From an uncultured Dialister sp. (GTDB lineage: Bacteria; Bacillota; Negativicutes; Veillonellales; Dialisteraceae), in assembly GCA_900547785.1 (NCBI GenBank), contig URIB01000024.1:1-12048 (forward strand): DNA of 12,048 nucleotides, given 5' to 3'. A program made the position numbers and the translations under genes. This document shows, one piece after another, positions 6,609 to 12,048 of the stretch; position 1 is the stretch's first letter; each line of letters begins with the position of its first letter. The notes below the pieces were generated by a model, which saw only the letters and a program-made list of their open reading frames with translations, searched no databases and was not told where the DNA came from.

Positions 6609-6668
6609 CAAGCTGTCCCCGGACACGGGGAAAGTGTCAGCGGAGCTGACGAAAGGGGCAAGTTGGAG
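6609..6668 (+). repeat. Repeat module A, copy 6
   Basis: Hairpin 1 is ccccg (6617-6621), gaca, cgggg (6626-6630). Hairpin 2 is gtcagc (6636-6641), gga, gctgac (6645-6650): a third stem sequence, again fully paired. The tail is gaaaggggcaagttggag. Confidence 0.85.
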
Positions 6669-6682
6669 CAGAAACGTGGAAT

Positions 6683-6710
6683 GATTTTGACCTGTGTACG
6701 CACCCCTGCT
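6683..6710 (+). repeat. Module B, short left-core fragment
   Basis: Matches the start of the module B core (attctgacctgtgtacgcac at 6317-6336) for about 27 bases, then diverges. It sits directly after module A copy 6 and its left boundary is close to that of module B copy 2, which suggests a real module border there. Confidence 0.6.
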
Positions 6711-6744
6711 CTTTTGCTTCGGTTTCTCCCTTTACTTGTATTAT

Positions 6745-6762
6745 AACGAAAAATATATCGTT
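6745..6762. promoter_or_regulatory. Inverted repeat overlapping -35, possible LysR-type operator
   Basis: aacga (6745-6749) and tcgtt (6758-6762) are inverted over an AT-rich 8-base spacer and overlap the -35 box of the regulator gene. LysR-type proteins often bind short dyads at their own promoters. The dyad is short, so it may be chance. Confidence 0.35.
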
Positions 6763-6789
6763 GAAAAACTGTTATTTTTTGTTTATACT
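6761..6789 (+). promoter_or_regulatory. Sigma70-type promoter of LysR-type gene
   Basis: -35 TTGAAA (6761-6766), a 17-base spacer, and -10 TATACT (6784-6789). Transcription would start near 6796, leaving a leader of about 23 bases before the ATG at 6819. Confidence 0.75.
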
Positions 6790-6818
6790 ACAGGTAAATA
6801 CTTGTAATCGGAGAAGCT

Positions 6819-7751
6819 ATGAACTTTTTAAGTATCAAATATTTCCTGGCTCTGGCGCGGGAACGGAATTTCACGAGAGCGGCGGAAAAACTTTATATTA
6901 CACAGCAGACCTTATCCGCCCATGTGTCGGCATTGGAAAAGGAAACGGGCGGGCCGTTATTTGTAAGGCGGGTTCCTTTGGAATTGACCGGGGCGGGGGA
7001 AGTTTTTTATCGCTATGCACTGGCGTTCGAGGAAAATGAAAGAGAGTTTCGCCGGGAACTTTCGTCCGCTCATGGAGAAATGGCGGGCACGCTCCGCATC
7101 GGTGTCGCTCCTGCGAGAGGACAGCTTCTTTTGCCGACAGTGATTCACCGGTACCGTAAGAGGTATCCGGCGGTGCGTATCCGTCTTGTGGAAGCGGCCA
7201 ATGACCGTCTTGTCCGTGAGTTGGAAAGCCGCAATCTGGATCTTGTGCTTGCCCGTTTTGACGGACCGGTGGCGGGGCTTGTGCAAATTCCTTTTTATAA
7301 GGAAAAAATTGTTCTTTTAGGAGCAAAGACTTTTTTTGAAGAGCGGTTCGAAAAGGAAGAGGAAGCCATGATTTCAGCGGCAAAAAAAGGAGAAAAAGGC
7401 TGGCTTTCTTATTTCCGGCGATGTCCCGTTCTTTTGAACAGCCGGAGCGATATTATCGGCTCTTCCGTGCGGGGCTTGTTCAAAAATGCTGGCTTTGAAC
7501 CGCATATTTCGGTGGAATCGGAAAATATGGCGACGCTACTCAAGCTGTGCTTGTTAGGAGAAGGGATTTTTTTCTGCGTGGAAAATCTGGCAGGGCATCT
7601 TCTGACGGAAAAGGAAATGAAAGAACTCCGGGTGATTCATTTCGCCGGCGCCCCTTCCTATGATATTTCTTTTGCGGTACGAAAGGCGGAGTCGAAAGCG
7701 GCGATGACGAAAGCGTTTATAAAAATGACGGAAGAAATTTACGGGAAATAA
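6819..7751 (+). CDS. LysR-family transcriptional regulator
   Basis: 310 residues, the normal size for the family. Residues 1-60 form the winged helix-turn-helix: FLALARERNFTRAAEKLYIT (9-28) followed by QQTLSAHVSALEKETGGPLF, with the family's A.EKL..TQ..LS..... LE...G..LF pattern. After a linker helix, the effector-binding domain starts around residue 90 with LRIGVAP and runs to the C-terminus (periplasmic-binding-protein fold). There it should sense a small ligand in the cytoplasm. The ATG has a ggag site 6 bases upstream. No divergent gene is present; upstream lies repeat DNA and downstream an unrelated Sel1-repeat gene, so the target cannot be inferred. I see no strong terminator in the 85 bases after it. 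Confidence 0.95.
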   Translation: MNFLSIKYFLALARERNFTRAAEKLYITQQTLSAHVSALEKETGGPLFVRRVPLELTGAGEVFYRYALAFEENEREFRRELSSAHGEMAGTLRIGVAPARGQLLLPTVIHRYRKRYPAVRIRLVEAANDRLVRELESRNLDLVLARFDGPVAGLVQIPFYKEKIVLLGAKTFFEERFEKEEEAMISAAKKGEKGWLSYFRRCPVLLNSRSDIIGSSVRGLFKNAGFEPHISVESENMATLLKLCLLGEGIFFCVENLAGHLLTEKEMKELRVIHFAGAPSYDISFAVRKAESKAAMTKAFIKMTEEIYGK

Positions 7752-7802
7752 GAAAGGGATTTAGAAAGTAAAGAGAAAATGCGTTTTTTCCTGTCTTTAT
7801 GT

Positions 7803-7808
7803 TACAAT
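7803..7808 (+). promoter_or_regulatory. Possible -10 box upstream of Sel1-repeat gene
   Basis: TACAAT stands 28 bases before the ATG at 7837 in a T-rich context, but the matching -35 region (around tgcgtt, 7780-7785) is poor. The gene may have its own weak promoter or be read through from the regulator. Confidence 0.3.
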
Positions 7809-7836
7809 AAAACCAGCGATAATTAATGAGGTAATT

Positions 7837-9075
7837 ATGTTTAATGAAAAAGTATTGAAACAAGCGGAAGATTTATATATCCGGTGCAAGCTGGACGAAG
7901 CCTTCCCGCTCTTTCTTTCTCTGGCGGGCGCGGGTTCTGCAAGAGCGATGTATTTTTTAGGAGAATACTACAGCCACGGTTTGGGCGGACTTCGGGACAG
8001 GAATGAAAAAGAAGCCCGGTACTGGCATGAAAAAGGAGCGGCGGGAGAAGTTTTGTGCCGCCTGAATTTGGCGTATATGTATGAGCGGTTTTCTCCGGAG
8101 ATGACAGCGCTTTGCGAAGCATGTTTTCCCGCCGTGCTGGAAGCGGCGGAAGCGGGCGATCTGATTGCCGCCGATGAACTGGGCGATATGTATCTCTACG
8201 GTTTCGGTACGGAAAAGGATAGAAATAAGGCGGTCCGCTGGCTGGAAAAAAGCGCGGAAAAAGGATACTGGCGCTCTTTGAATGCCTTGGGCGACATATA
8301 CCGCTTGGACGAAGAAACGGAAGAGAGTTCGGAAAAAGCGGCGGTTTATTATGAACGTTCCGCCCAAACGGGATCAAGAGAAGCGATGACGTCACTGGGA
8401 CTTATGTATTATGCCGGTGACGGAGTTTCGCCGGATGAAAAGAAAGCCTGCCGCTATTTCAAAAAATCCGCCGCGCTGGGAGATGTGGACGGCCTTTTCA
8501 TGCTGGGCCGATGCTATCTGGAGGGAGCCGGCATCAAAAGAAATGAAAGGAAAGCGGTGGACTGTCTGGAAAAAGCGGCGGCAAGAAATTTTCCGCTTGC
8601 CATCTGGTCTTTGGGAGAGTGTTATCTCCACGGAATAGGCGTTCCCGAAAATCCGGGGAAAGCGTTCCGTCTTTTTGAAATGGCGGCGGCACTGGAACTT
8701 CCCGCCGGCTGTTTTTCTCTTGCTAAATGTTACCGCTACGGAGAAGGAACGAAAGAAGACAAAGTCAAGGCGGTGGACTGGTACAAAAGAGCCTTTGAAC
8801 TCGGCCACGGAGAAGCGGCGGACGAAATCGGCACGATGTATCTGACCGGAACGGAAATCATGCCCAATCTTTCCGAAGCTTTTTCATGGTACCGGAGAGG
8901 GGCAGAAGCGGGCGAAGCGATTTCGCAATACCATTTAGGGGTCTGCTACCACGAGGGACTCGGGACGGAAGCGGACGAGGACAGAGCGCTCTCCTGCCTG
9001 TACAGAGCGTATATGGCCGGGATTCCGGGCGCTGTCGAATACCTGAATGACCATATGAATATTACGATACAATAA
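7837..9075 (+). CDS. Sel1-like repeat (SLR/TPR-type) protein
   Basis: 412 residues built almost wholly of about ten 36-residue Sel1-like repeats, each with the pattern A...LG.(M/C)Y..G.G...(D/N)..KA..(W/Y)...A..G. Clear units include LGDMYLYGFGTEKDRNKAVR, LGLMYYAGDGVSPDEKKACR, LGRCYLEGAGIKRNERKAVD and LGECYLHGIGVPENPGKAFR. The second unit (LNLAYMYERFSPEMTALCEA) is degenerate and the fourth lacks the glycines. Such alpha-solenoids act as protein-binding scaffolds. No signal peptide or membrane segment is present, so a cytoplasmic location is expected. A gagg ribosome site precedes the ATG. The partner is unknown, and neighbours give no hint beyond possible read-through from the LysR-type gene. 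Confidence 0.92.
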   Translation: MFNEKVLKQAEDLYIRCKLDEAFPLFLSLAGAGSARAMYFLGEYYSHGLGGLRDRNEKEARYWHEKGAAGEVLCRLNLAYMYERFSPEMTALCEACFPAVLEAAEAGDLIAADELGDMYLYGFGTEKDRNKAVRWLEKSAEKGYWRSLNALGDIYRLDEETEESSEKAAVYYERSAQTGSREAMTSLGLMYYAGDGVSPDEKKACRYFKKSAALGDVDGLFMLGRCYLEGAGIKRNERKAVDCLEKAAARNFPLAIWSLGECYLHGIGVPENPGKAFRLFEMAAALELPAGCFSLAKCYRYGEGTKEDKVKAVDWYKRAFELGHGEAADEIGTMYLTGTEIMPNLSEAFSWYRRGAEAGEAISQYHLGVCYHEGLGTEADEDRALSCLYRAYMAGIPGAVEYLNDHMNITIQ

Positions 9076-9112
9076 AAAAGGAGAGCCGCTCTCTGCGGAA
9101 ACTCTTCTTTTT
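9075..9112 (+). terminator. Terminator of Sel1-repeat gene
   Basis: aaaaaggagag pairs with ctcttcttttt (9102-9112) with one G-T pair, around an inner ccgc/gcgg hairpin. It begins at the stop codon and ends in a T-rich tract. It is AT-rich and could work in both directions. Confidence 0.75.
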
Positions 9113-9190
9113 AAAATGACCGGAACGGGAATAGCGTCTTTTTTCTTGCATAAGCGGATTTGAAAGAAAGAAATAGTAGATAAAGGTCAT

Positions 9191-9210
9191 TTATTCACAA
9201 CTTATACACA
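9191..9210 (+). promoter_or_regulatory. Two adjacent TTATNCACA (DnaA-box-like) sites
   Basis: TTATTCACA (9191-9199) and TTATACACA (9202-9210) both fit the relaxed DnaA-box consensus. They are in direct orientation with 11-base periodicity, in AT-rich DNA ahead of the ZIP transporter. Their role is unproven; they could be a DnaA-responsive promoter site or chance. Confidence 0.35.
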
Positions 9211-9248
9211 ACATATTGAGTAACTTTTATATTTTCAACATATATATA

Positions 9249-9277
9249 CCGCATTTTTGCCGTTGCTGCAAAAACGG
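9249..9277. promoter_or_regulatory. Inverted repeat upstream of ZIP transporter
   Basis: tttttgc (9254-9260) and gcaaaaa (9268-9274) are perfect inverted arms around cgttgct, with ccg/cgg just outside. There is no T run after the arms on the plus strand, so it does not look like a plain terminator. It could be a repressor operator or leader hairpin for the metal transporter gene. Confidence 0.4.
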
Positions 9278-9338
9278 ATCATGAAAACCGGGGAAGAAAT
9301 AAAAAGGAAACGTTTCATGGAAAAAGGAGTAAAAAATT

Positions 9339-10121
9339 ATGGTGAGTGATGTATTTTGGGGATTATCCCTTCCTTTTTTAGGGACGGCCCTCGGCGCGGC
9401 GTGCGTATTTTTCATGAAAGAAGCCCTTCACCGGGGAACGCAGCGCTGTTTGACGGGATTTGCCGCAGGCGTCATGGTGGCGGCGTCTTTTTTCAGTCTG
9501 ATTCTTCCCGCTCTCGATATGGCGGCGGATATGGGGCGGTGGGCGTTTGTGCCTGCCGTTACGGGCTTCGGCGTGGGCGTCGCTTTTCTTTTATGCCTTG
9601 ACCATGTGATACCCCATCTGCATATGAATGCGGAAAAAGCGGAAGGACCGGCGGCGCATCTGGCAAAAGGAACGATGCTCGTTCTCGCTGTCACACTCCA
9701 TAATATTCCGGAAGGCATGGCGGTCGGCGTTGTTTATGCAGGATATCTGGCAGGGAGCGGAGATATCACCGCTGCCGGAGCGATGGCGCTCGCCTTGGGC
9801 ATTGCCATACAAAACTTTCCCGAAGGAGCGATTATATCCATGCCGCTCAGAGCGGGCGGAATGGGAAAAATGAAATCCTTTGCCGGCGGCGTTCTTTCCG
9901 GCGCGGTAGAACCGGCAGGTGCGCTTCTCACCATTCTTCTGACGGAACTTGTCGTACCTTTTCTCCCGTACTTCCTTTGTTTTGCCGCCGGCGCTATGAT
10001 TTTCGTCGTCGTTGAAGAACTTATTCCGGAAATGTCAGCAGGAGAACATTCCGATATCGGCGTGATTTCCTTTGCGGCCGGCTTTATGGTTATGATGGCG
10101 TTGGACGTGGCGCTCAGCTGA
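9339..10121 (+). CDS. ZIP-family metal transporter
   Basis: 260 residues with about eight membrane segments, matching the short bacterial ZIP (ZupT/GufA-like) type that brings divalent metals such as zinc into the cytoplasm. The binuclear metal-centre motifs are HNIPEGMAVG (121-130, fourth helix) and IQNFPEGAIIS (157-167, fifth helix). EELIPE (226-231) also fits the family. A His-bearing stretch, DHVIPHLH (88-95), precedes the variable loop. The start has aaaaaggag about 9 bases upstream. It is a single-gene unit. Metal specificity cannot be read from sequence; an inverted repeat and AT-rich control region upstream suggest regulation. Confidence 0.92.
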   Translation: MVSDVFWGLSLPFLGTALGAACVFFMKEALHRGTQRCLTGFAAGVMVAASFFSLILPALDMAADMGRWAFVPAVTGFGVGVAFLLCLDHVIPHLHMNAEKAEGPAAHLAKGTMLVLAVTLHNIPEGMAVGVVYAGYLAGSGDITAAGAMALALGIAIQNFPEGAIISMPLRAGGMGKMKSFAGGVLSGAVEPAGALLTILLTELVVPFLPYFLCFAAGAMIFVVVEELIPEMSAGEHSDIGVISFAAGFMVMMALDVALS

Positions 10122-10152
10122 AACAGATAAGAAATATAAGCATTCGGGCACG

Positions 10153-10191
10153 AAAAAAACCGGAATCACCGCTATGTGAATCCGGTTTTTT
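10153..10191. terminator. Bidirectional terminator between ZIP and CsbD-like genes
   Basis: aaaaaaccgga pairs with tccggtttttt, with an inner tcac/gtga pair and one A-A mismatch. A run of A on the left and of T on the right serve both strands, ending the ZIP gene (plus) and the CsbD-like gene (minus). Confidence 0.88.
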
Positions 10192-10203
10192 ATTGTGTAA
10201 AAA

Positions 10204-10395
10204 TCAATCGATAGATTTTTTGACCTTTTCAATCACTTCTTCAGCAGCATCCTTGGCATCGGAAGTGACCTCTTTGGCCTTGCCTGTCGCTTTGTCCATC
10301 AAACCTTCCGCCTTTAAAGCGGAGTCGTCCGTGATTTCTCCGACAGTTTCCTTAATGCTTCCCTTGATTTTATCCGTAAATCCGCGATCTGTCAT
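10204..10395 (-). CDS. CsbD-family stress-response protein
   Basis: 63 residues, very rich in Lys, Glu, Asp and Ala with no Cys, Trp or Tyr and no hydrophobic core. This is typical of the small CsbD family, abundant under stress in many bacteria but of unknown biochemical role. The family pattern is visible: KIKGSIKETVGEITDDSALK (9-28), then AEGLMDKATGKAKE, with K-G..KE..G..T.....L..EG spacing. The length matches the family. The ribosome site is very strong (aggaggt, 5 bases before ATG), suggesting high expression. A promoter-like pair with a perfect palindrome in its spacer lies upstream (10439-10467). Its gene lies downstream of the MATE gene on the same strand, 93 bases apart. Confidence 0.9.
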   Translation of the reverse strand: MTDRGFTDKIKGSIKETVGEITDDSALKAEGLMDKATGKAKEVTSDAKDAAEEVIEKVKKSID

Positions 10396-10438
10396 GATAT
10401 ACCTCCTAATAAAAACAAAAATGAACTATCTGACTATT

Positions 10439-10467
10439 ACTCTATGCCAAATCAGATGATTTGTAAA
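10439..10467 (-). promoter_or_regulatory. Promoter with palindromic operator for CsbD-like gene
   Basis: On the minus strand: TTTACA (complement of 10462-10467), 17 bases, TAGAGT (complement of 10439-10444). The perfect inverted repeat CAAATCAGATGATTTG (10448-10463; 7-base arms, 2-base gap) fills most of the spacer. That is the usual position of a repressor or MerR-type activator site. Confidence 0.5.
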
Positions 10468-10488
10468 TAGACATCACAAAAGAGACCC

Positions 10489-11823
10489 CTAAGTAAGAGC
10501 AAGCATATCACTCCATCGCATTCGTTTCAGACGGTGCAGGAGAAACGTCGCACACGACGCGCGTATGCACTGATCAAGAAAAAGAGCCCACCAACAGCCC
10601 ATAAGTCCCCAATCCAGTACATACAGGAAAAAAGCCGTCATAGCGGGGCGAAGCACCGTGACACTCACAAAAGAATAAGCCGCCACCGCTCCCGTCCGAC
10701 CGCTTCCGCGGAGAATCCCGGCACAGACAATCGCCTGCGCTTCCGGAAAACTGACCAGCGCCAGAAGAATCATGACACCGCCGCTCATGGCGAGCGCCGC
10801 GGGATCGGACGAATAAAAAGAAAAAATCTCTTCCCTGAAAAAGAAAGTCACCAAAAATGAAATCGTGGAAAAAATCAAACTCCACTTGATGCCCGTACGA
10901 TTATACATGCGCCATTCCGATTCATTTCCCTTTCCCACCGACTGACCCGCCATAACCATACTTGCCTTACCGATACCGATTGTATAATCCCAGTAAATAT
11001 CACAAATATTCATACAAATACTGTGCACCGCAAAAGGAACCGTTCCAAGCCCCGCCGCCATGCGGGTGAAAAGCACCATACCGATCCGCTCGAACCCCTG
11101 CTCACTGAAAATGGAAAGAAATACAGGAGAAATCCGGCGGAAATACGCAGAATCCGGCCAAAAAGAACCGCCGGAAAGAAACCCGTCCTTTTTCATAATC
11201 CAAAGAGTCCAGACCAAAGTGAAAACCGTACTTGCCACCGTACCGATCGCCGCCCCCGCGACACCCATGGCAGGAAACGGACCGAGACCGAAAATCAGAA
11301 GTGCATTCATTACCACATTCAGAATATTTCCCGCCACATTTGTTTTCATAATCACCGCCGTCTGCCCGTATCCGAGCTGCACCGCCTGGAAAATAAGCGT
11401 CAACGATGTGATAAAAACCGAAACAAGAGCAATATTTCCATACACAAGAGCATAAGCGATATACTCCTCCTGCGCCCCCATGAGATAAAAAATTTCTTCC
11501 AAATACCAATAAAAAACGGCATGAATCAAAAGAAGAACCGTTGTGCCGATCAAAAGCGACTTTTTCAAAATATCCGCCGCCTGCCTCCGGTCATCATGCC
11601 CGGCCTCACGAGCCACAAGCAAAGTAACCGCCGAAGAAAGAGAACGGGTAAAACAAAGAATCACAAGACGAGGCTGGAGAAAAATACTCACCGCCGCAAT
11701 AGAAACCGCACCGAGAGTCCCCACCATAATTAAATCCGCCGACGCCAAAAGAATCATAAAAAGACTCTCTAAAGCCGCAGGCATGGCAATCCGCAAATAC
11801 TTCCCATCGTAACCGTTCATCAT
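10489..11823 (-). CDS. MATE-family efflux transporter
   Basis: 444 residues with about twelve membrane segments, the standard size for MATE (DinF/NorM-like) exporters that expel drugs or metabolites using Na+ or H+ gradients. N-terminal lobe: ALESLFMILLASADLIMVG (17-35), like the family's P......L...VD...VG start, then FTRSLSSAVTLLVAREAG. The inter-lobe pattern NVAGNILNVVMNALLIFGLG and the following GVAGAAIGTVAS are among the most typical MATE features. The start is one of two adjacent ATG codons; only a weak ggaaag precedes it, about 9 bases upstream, so expression may be modest. Substrate is unknown. It ends about 20 bases before the CsbD-like promoter without a clear terminator, so read-through into that gene is possible. 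Confidence 0.93.
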   Translation of the reverse strand: MMNGYDGKYLRIAMPAALESLFMILLASADLIMVGTLGAVSIAAVSIFLQPRLVILCFTRSLSSAVTLLVAREAGHDDRRQAADILKKSLLIGTTVLLLIHAVFYWYLEEIFYLMGAQEEYIAYALVYGNIALVSVFITSLTLIFQAVQLGYGQTAVIMKTNVAGNILNVVMNALLIFGLGPFPAMGVAGAAIGTVASTVFTLVWTLWIMKKDGFLSGGSFWPDSAYFRRISPVFLSIFSEQGFERIGMVLFTRMAAGLGTVPFAVHSICMNICDIYWDYTIGIGKASMVMAGQSVGKGNESEWRMYNRTGIKWSLIFSTISFLVTFFFREEIFSFYSSDPAALAMSGGVMILLALVSFPEAQAIVCAGILRGSGRTGAVAAYSFVSVTVLRPAMTAFFLYVLDWGLMGCWWALFLDQCIRASCATFLLHRLKRMRWSDMLALT

Positions 11824-11914
11824 GAAAAAAATCTTTCCAGAAAATTAAAAATAGAAATGAAATACATAGACATAGTACTATATTTGTTCAGCAACATCAA
11901 ATAGTCCGCGCCCC

Positions 11915-11955
11915 GGAATGACGGCAAAGATGAAATGCGTTTTGCAAATGAATTA
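11915..11955 (+). repeat. Module B right-end flank, remnant
   Basis: ggaatgacggcaaagatgaa followed by atgcgttttgcaaatgaatt matches the DNA around the right end of module B copy 3 (6534-6573). The rest of module B is missing. A module A copy follows about 40 bases later, keeping the usual B-then-A order. Confidence 0.65.
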
Positions 11956-11995
11956 AATACTTGTTCGATATATCAAAGGAAAGAAAAACAATCGT

Positions 11996-12016
11996 AAGCT
12001 GTCCCCGCTTGTCGGG
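11996..12016 (+). repeat. Repeat module A, copy 7 (first hairpin only)
   Basis: aagctgtccccgcttgtcgg matches copy 3, with stem cccg/cggg around cttgt. After 12016 the sequence changes to aagcaagcgaacc and no second hairpin of the usual kind follows before the window ends. Confidence 0.65.
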
Positions 12017-12048
12017 AAGCAAGCGAACCACTTTTCGAGGAGCGGAGC

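Larger units (their letters stand above)
5647..6744. other. Gene-free repeat block 2
   Basis: About 1.1 kb without a credible gene. In order: left-truncated module B copy 2, module A copy 4, module A copy 5, complete module B copy 3, module A copy 6, and a short module B fragment that ends just before the regulator promoter. Short open frames in the block fall in repeated DNA, lack ribosome binding sites and are not kept between copies. Confidence 0.7.

Noticed and set aside
9191..9210. Chromosomal replication origin
   Set aside because: Only two relaxed DnaA-like boxes are present and no dnaA, dnaN or other origin-linked genes lie nearby.
9307..9316. GAAACGTTTC palindrome before the ZIP gene
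   Set aside because: A 10-bp palindrome is too short to call as an operator without conservation data, and it lies downstream of any likely promoter.
11023..11733. A 236-codon open frame antisense to the MATE gene
   Set aside because: Arg/His/Lys-rich shadow frame; the MATE protein on the other strand explains the open frame.

Overview
The window looks like a chromosomal stretch of a mid-GC, low-to-moderate complexity bacterium with strong AGGAGG-type ribosome binding sites, a tandem glycine riboswitch and many Rho-independent terminators. These traits fit Firmicutes sensu lato. The mix of solute symporters and very repeat-rich intergenic DNA made me think of Negativicutes (Dialister/Megasphaera-like), but that is an inference and I see no taxonomic marker gene.

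Layout. 1-314: repeat remnant, AT-rich leader and a G8 tract. 315-1523: two co-directional genes for small secreted proteins that share a 14-residue motif right after the predicted signal-peptide cleavage site, closed by a terminator. 1600-2345: gene-free repeat block. 2428-4184: sigma70-type promoter, tandem glycine riboswitch with terminator, and a sodium:alanine/glycine symporter (AGCS family), closed by a terminator. 4195-5646 (minus): SLC13/DASS-type anion symporter, convergent with the AGCS gene. 5690-6710: second gene-free repeat block. 6761-7751: LysR-type regulator with a clear promoter. 7837-9112: ten-repeat Sel1-like protein and terminator. 9339-10121: ZIP-family metal transporter, with a bidirectional terminator shared with the convergent CsbD-like stress protein (10204-10395, minus). 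10489-11823 (minus): MATE-family efflux transporter. 11910-12048: repeat remnants again.

The genes do not form one pathway. Most are independent transcription units: uptake of glycine/alanine under glycine control, anion uptake, metal uptake, drug/cation efflux, one regulator, one scaffold-type repeat protein, one stress protein and a secreted-protein pair.

The most unusual content is between the genes. Two repeat modules recur. Module A is about 60 bp and forms two adjacent hairpins; the stem of its second hairpin changes in a compensatory way between copies. Module B is up to about 330 bp, with nested inverted arms ending in a GTCATTCTTGA-type terminus. B-core plus A recurs as a unit of 348-350 bp at 1993-2340, 5699-6048 and 6319-6668, all in the same orientation, bracketing the two symporter genes. 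Together with the shared mature-N-terminus motif of the secreted pair, this is the best candidate for something undescribed here.
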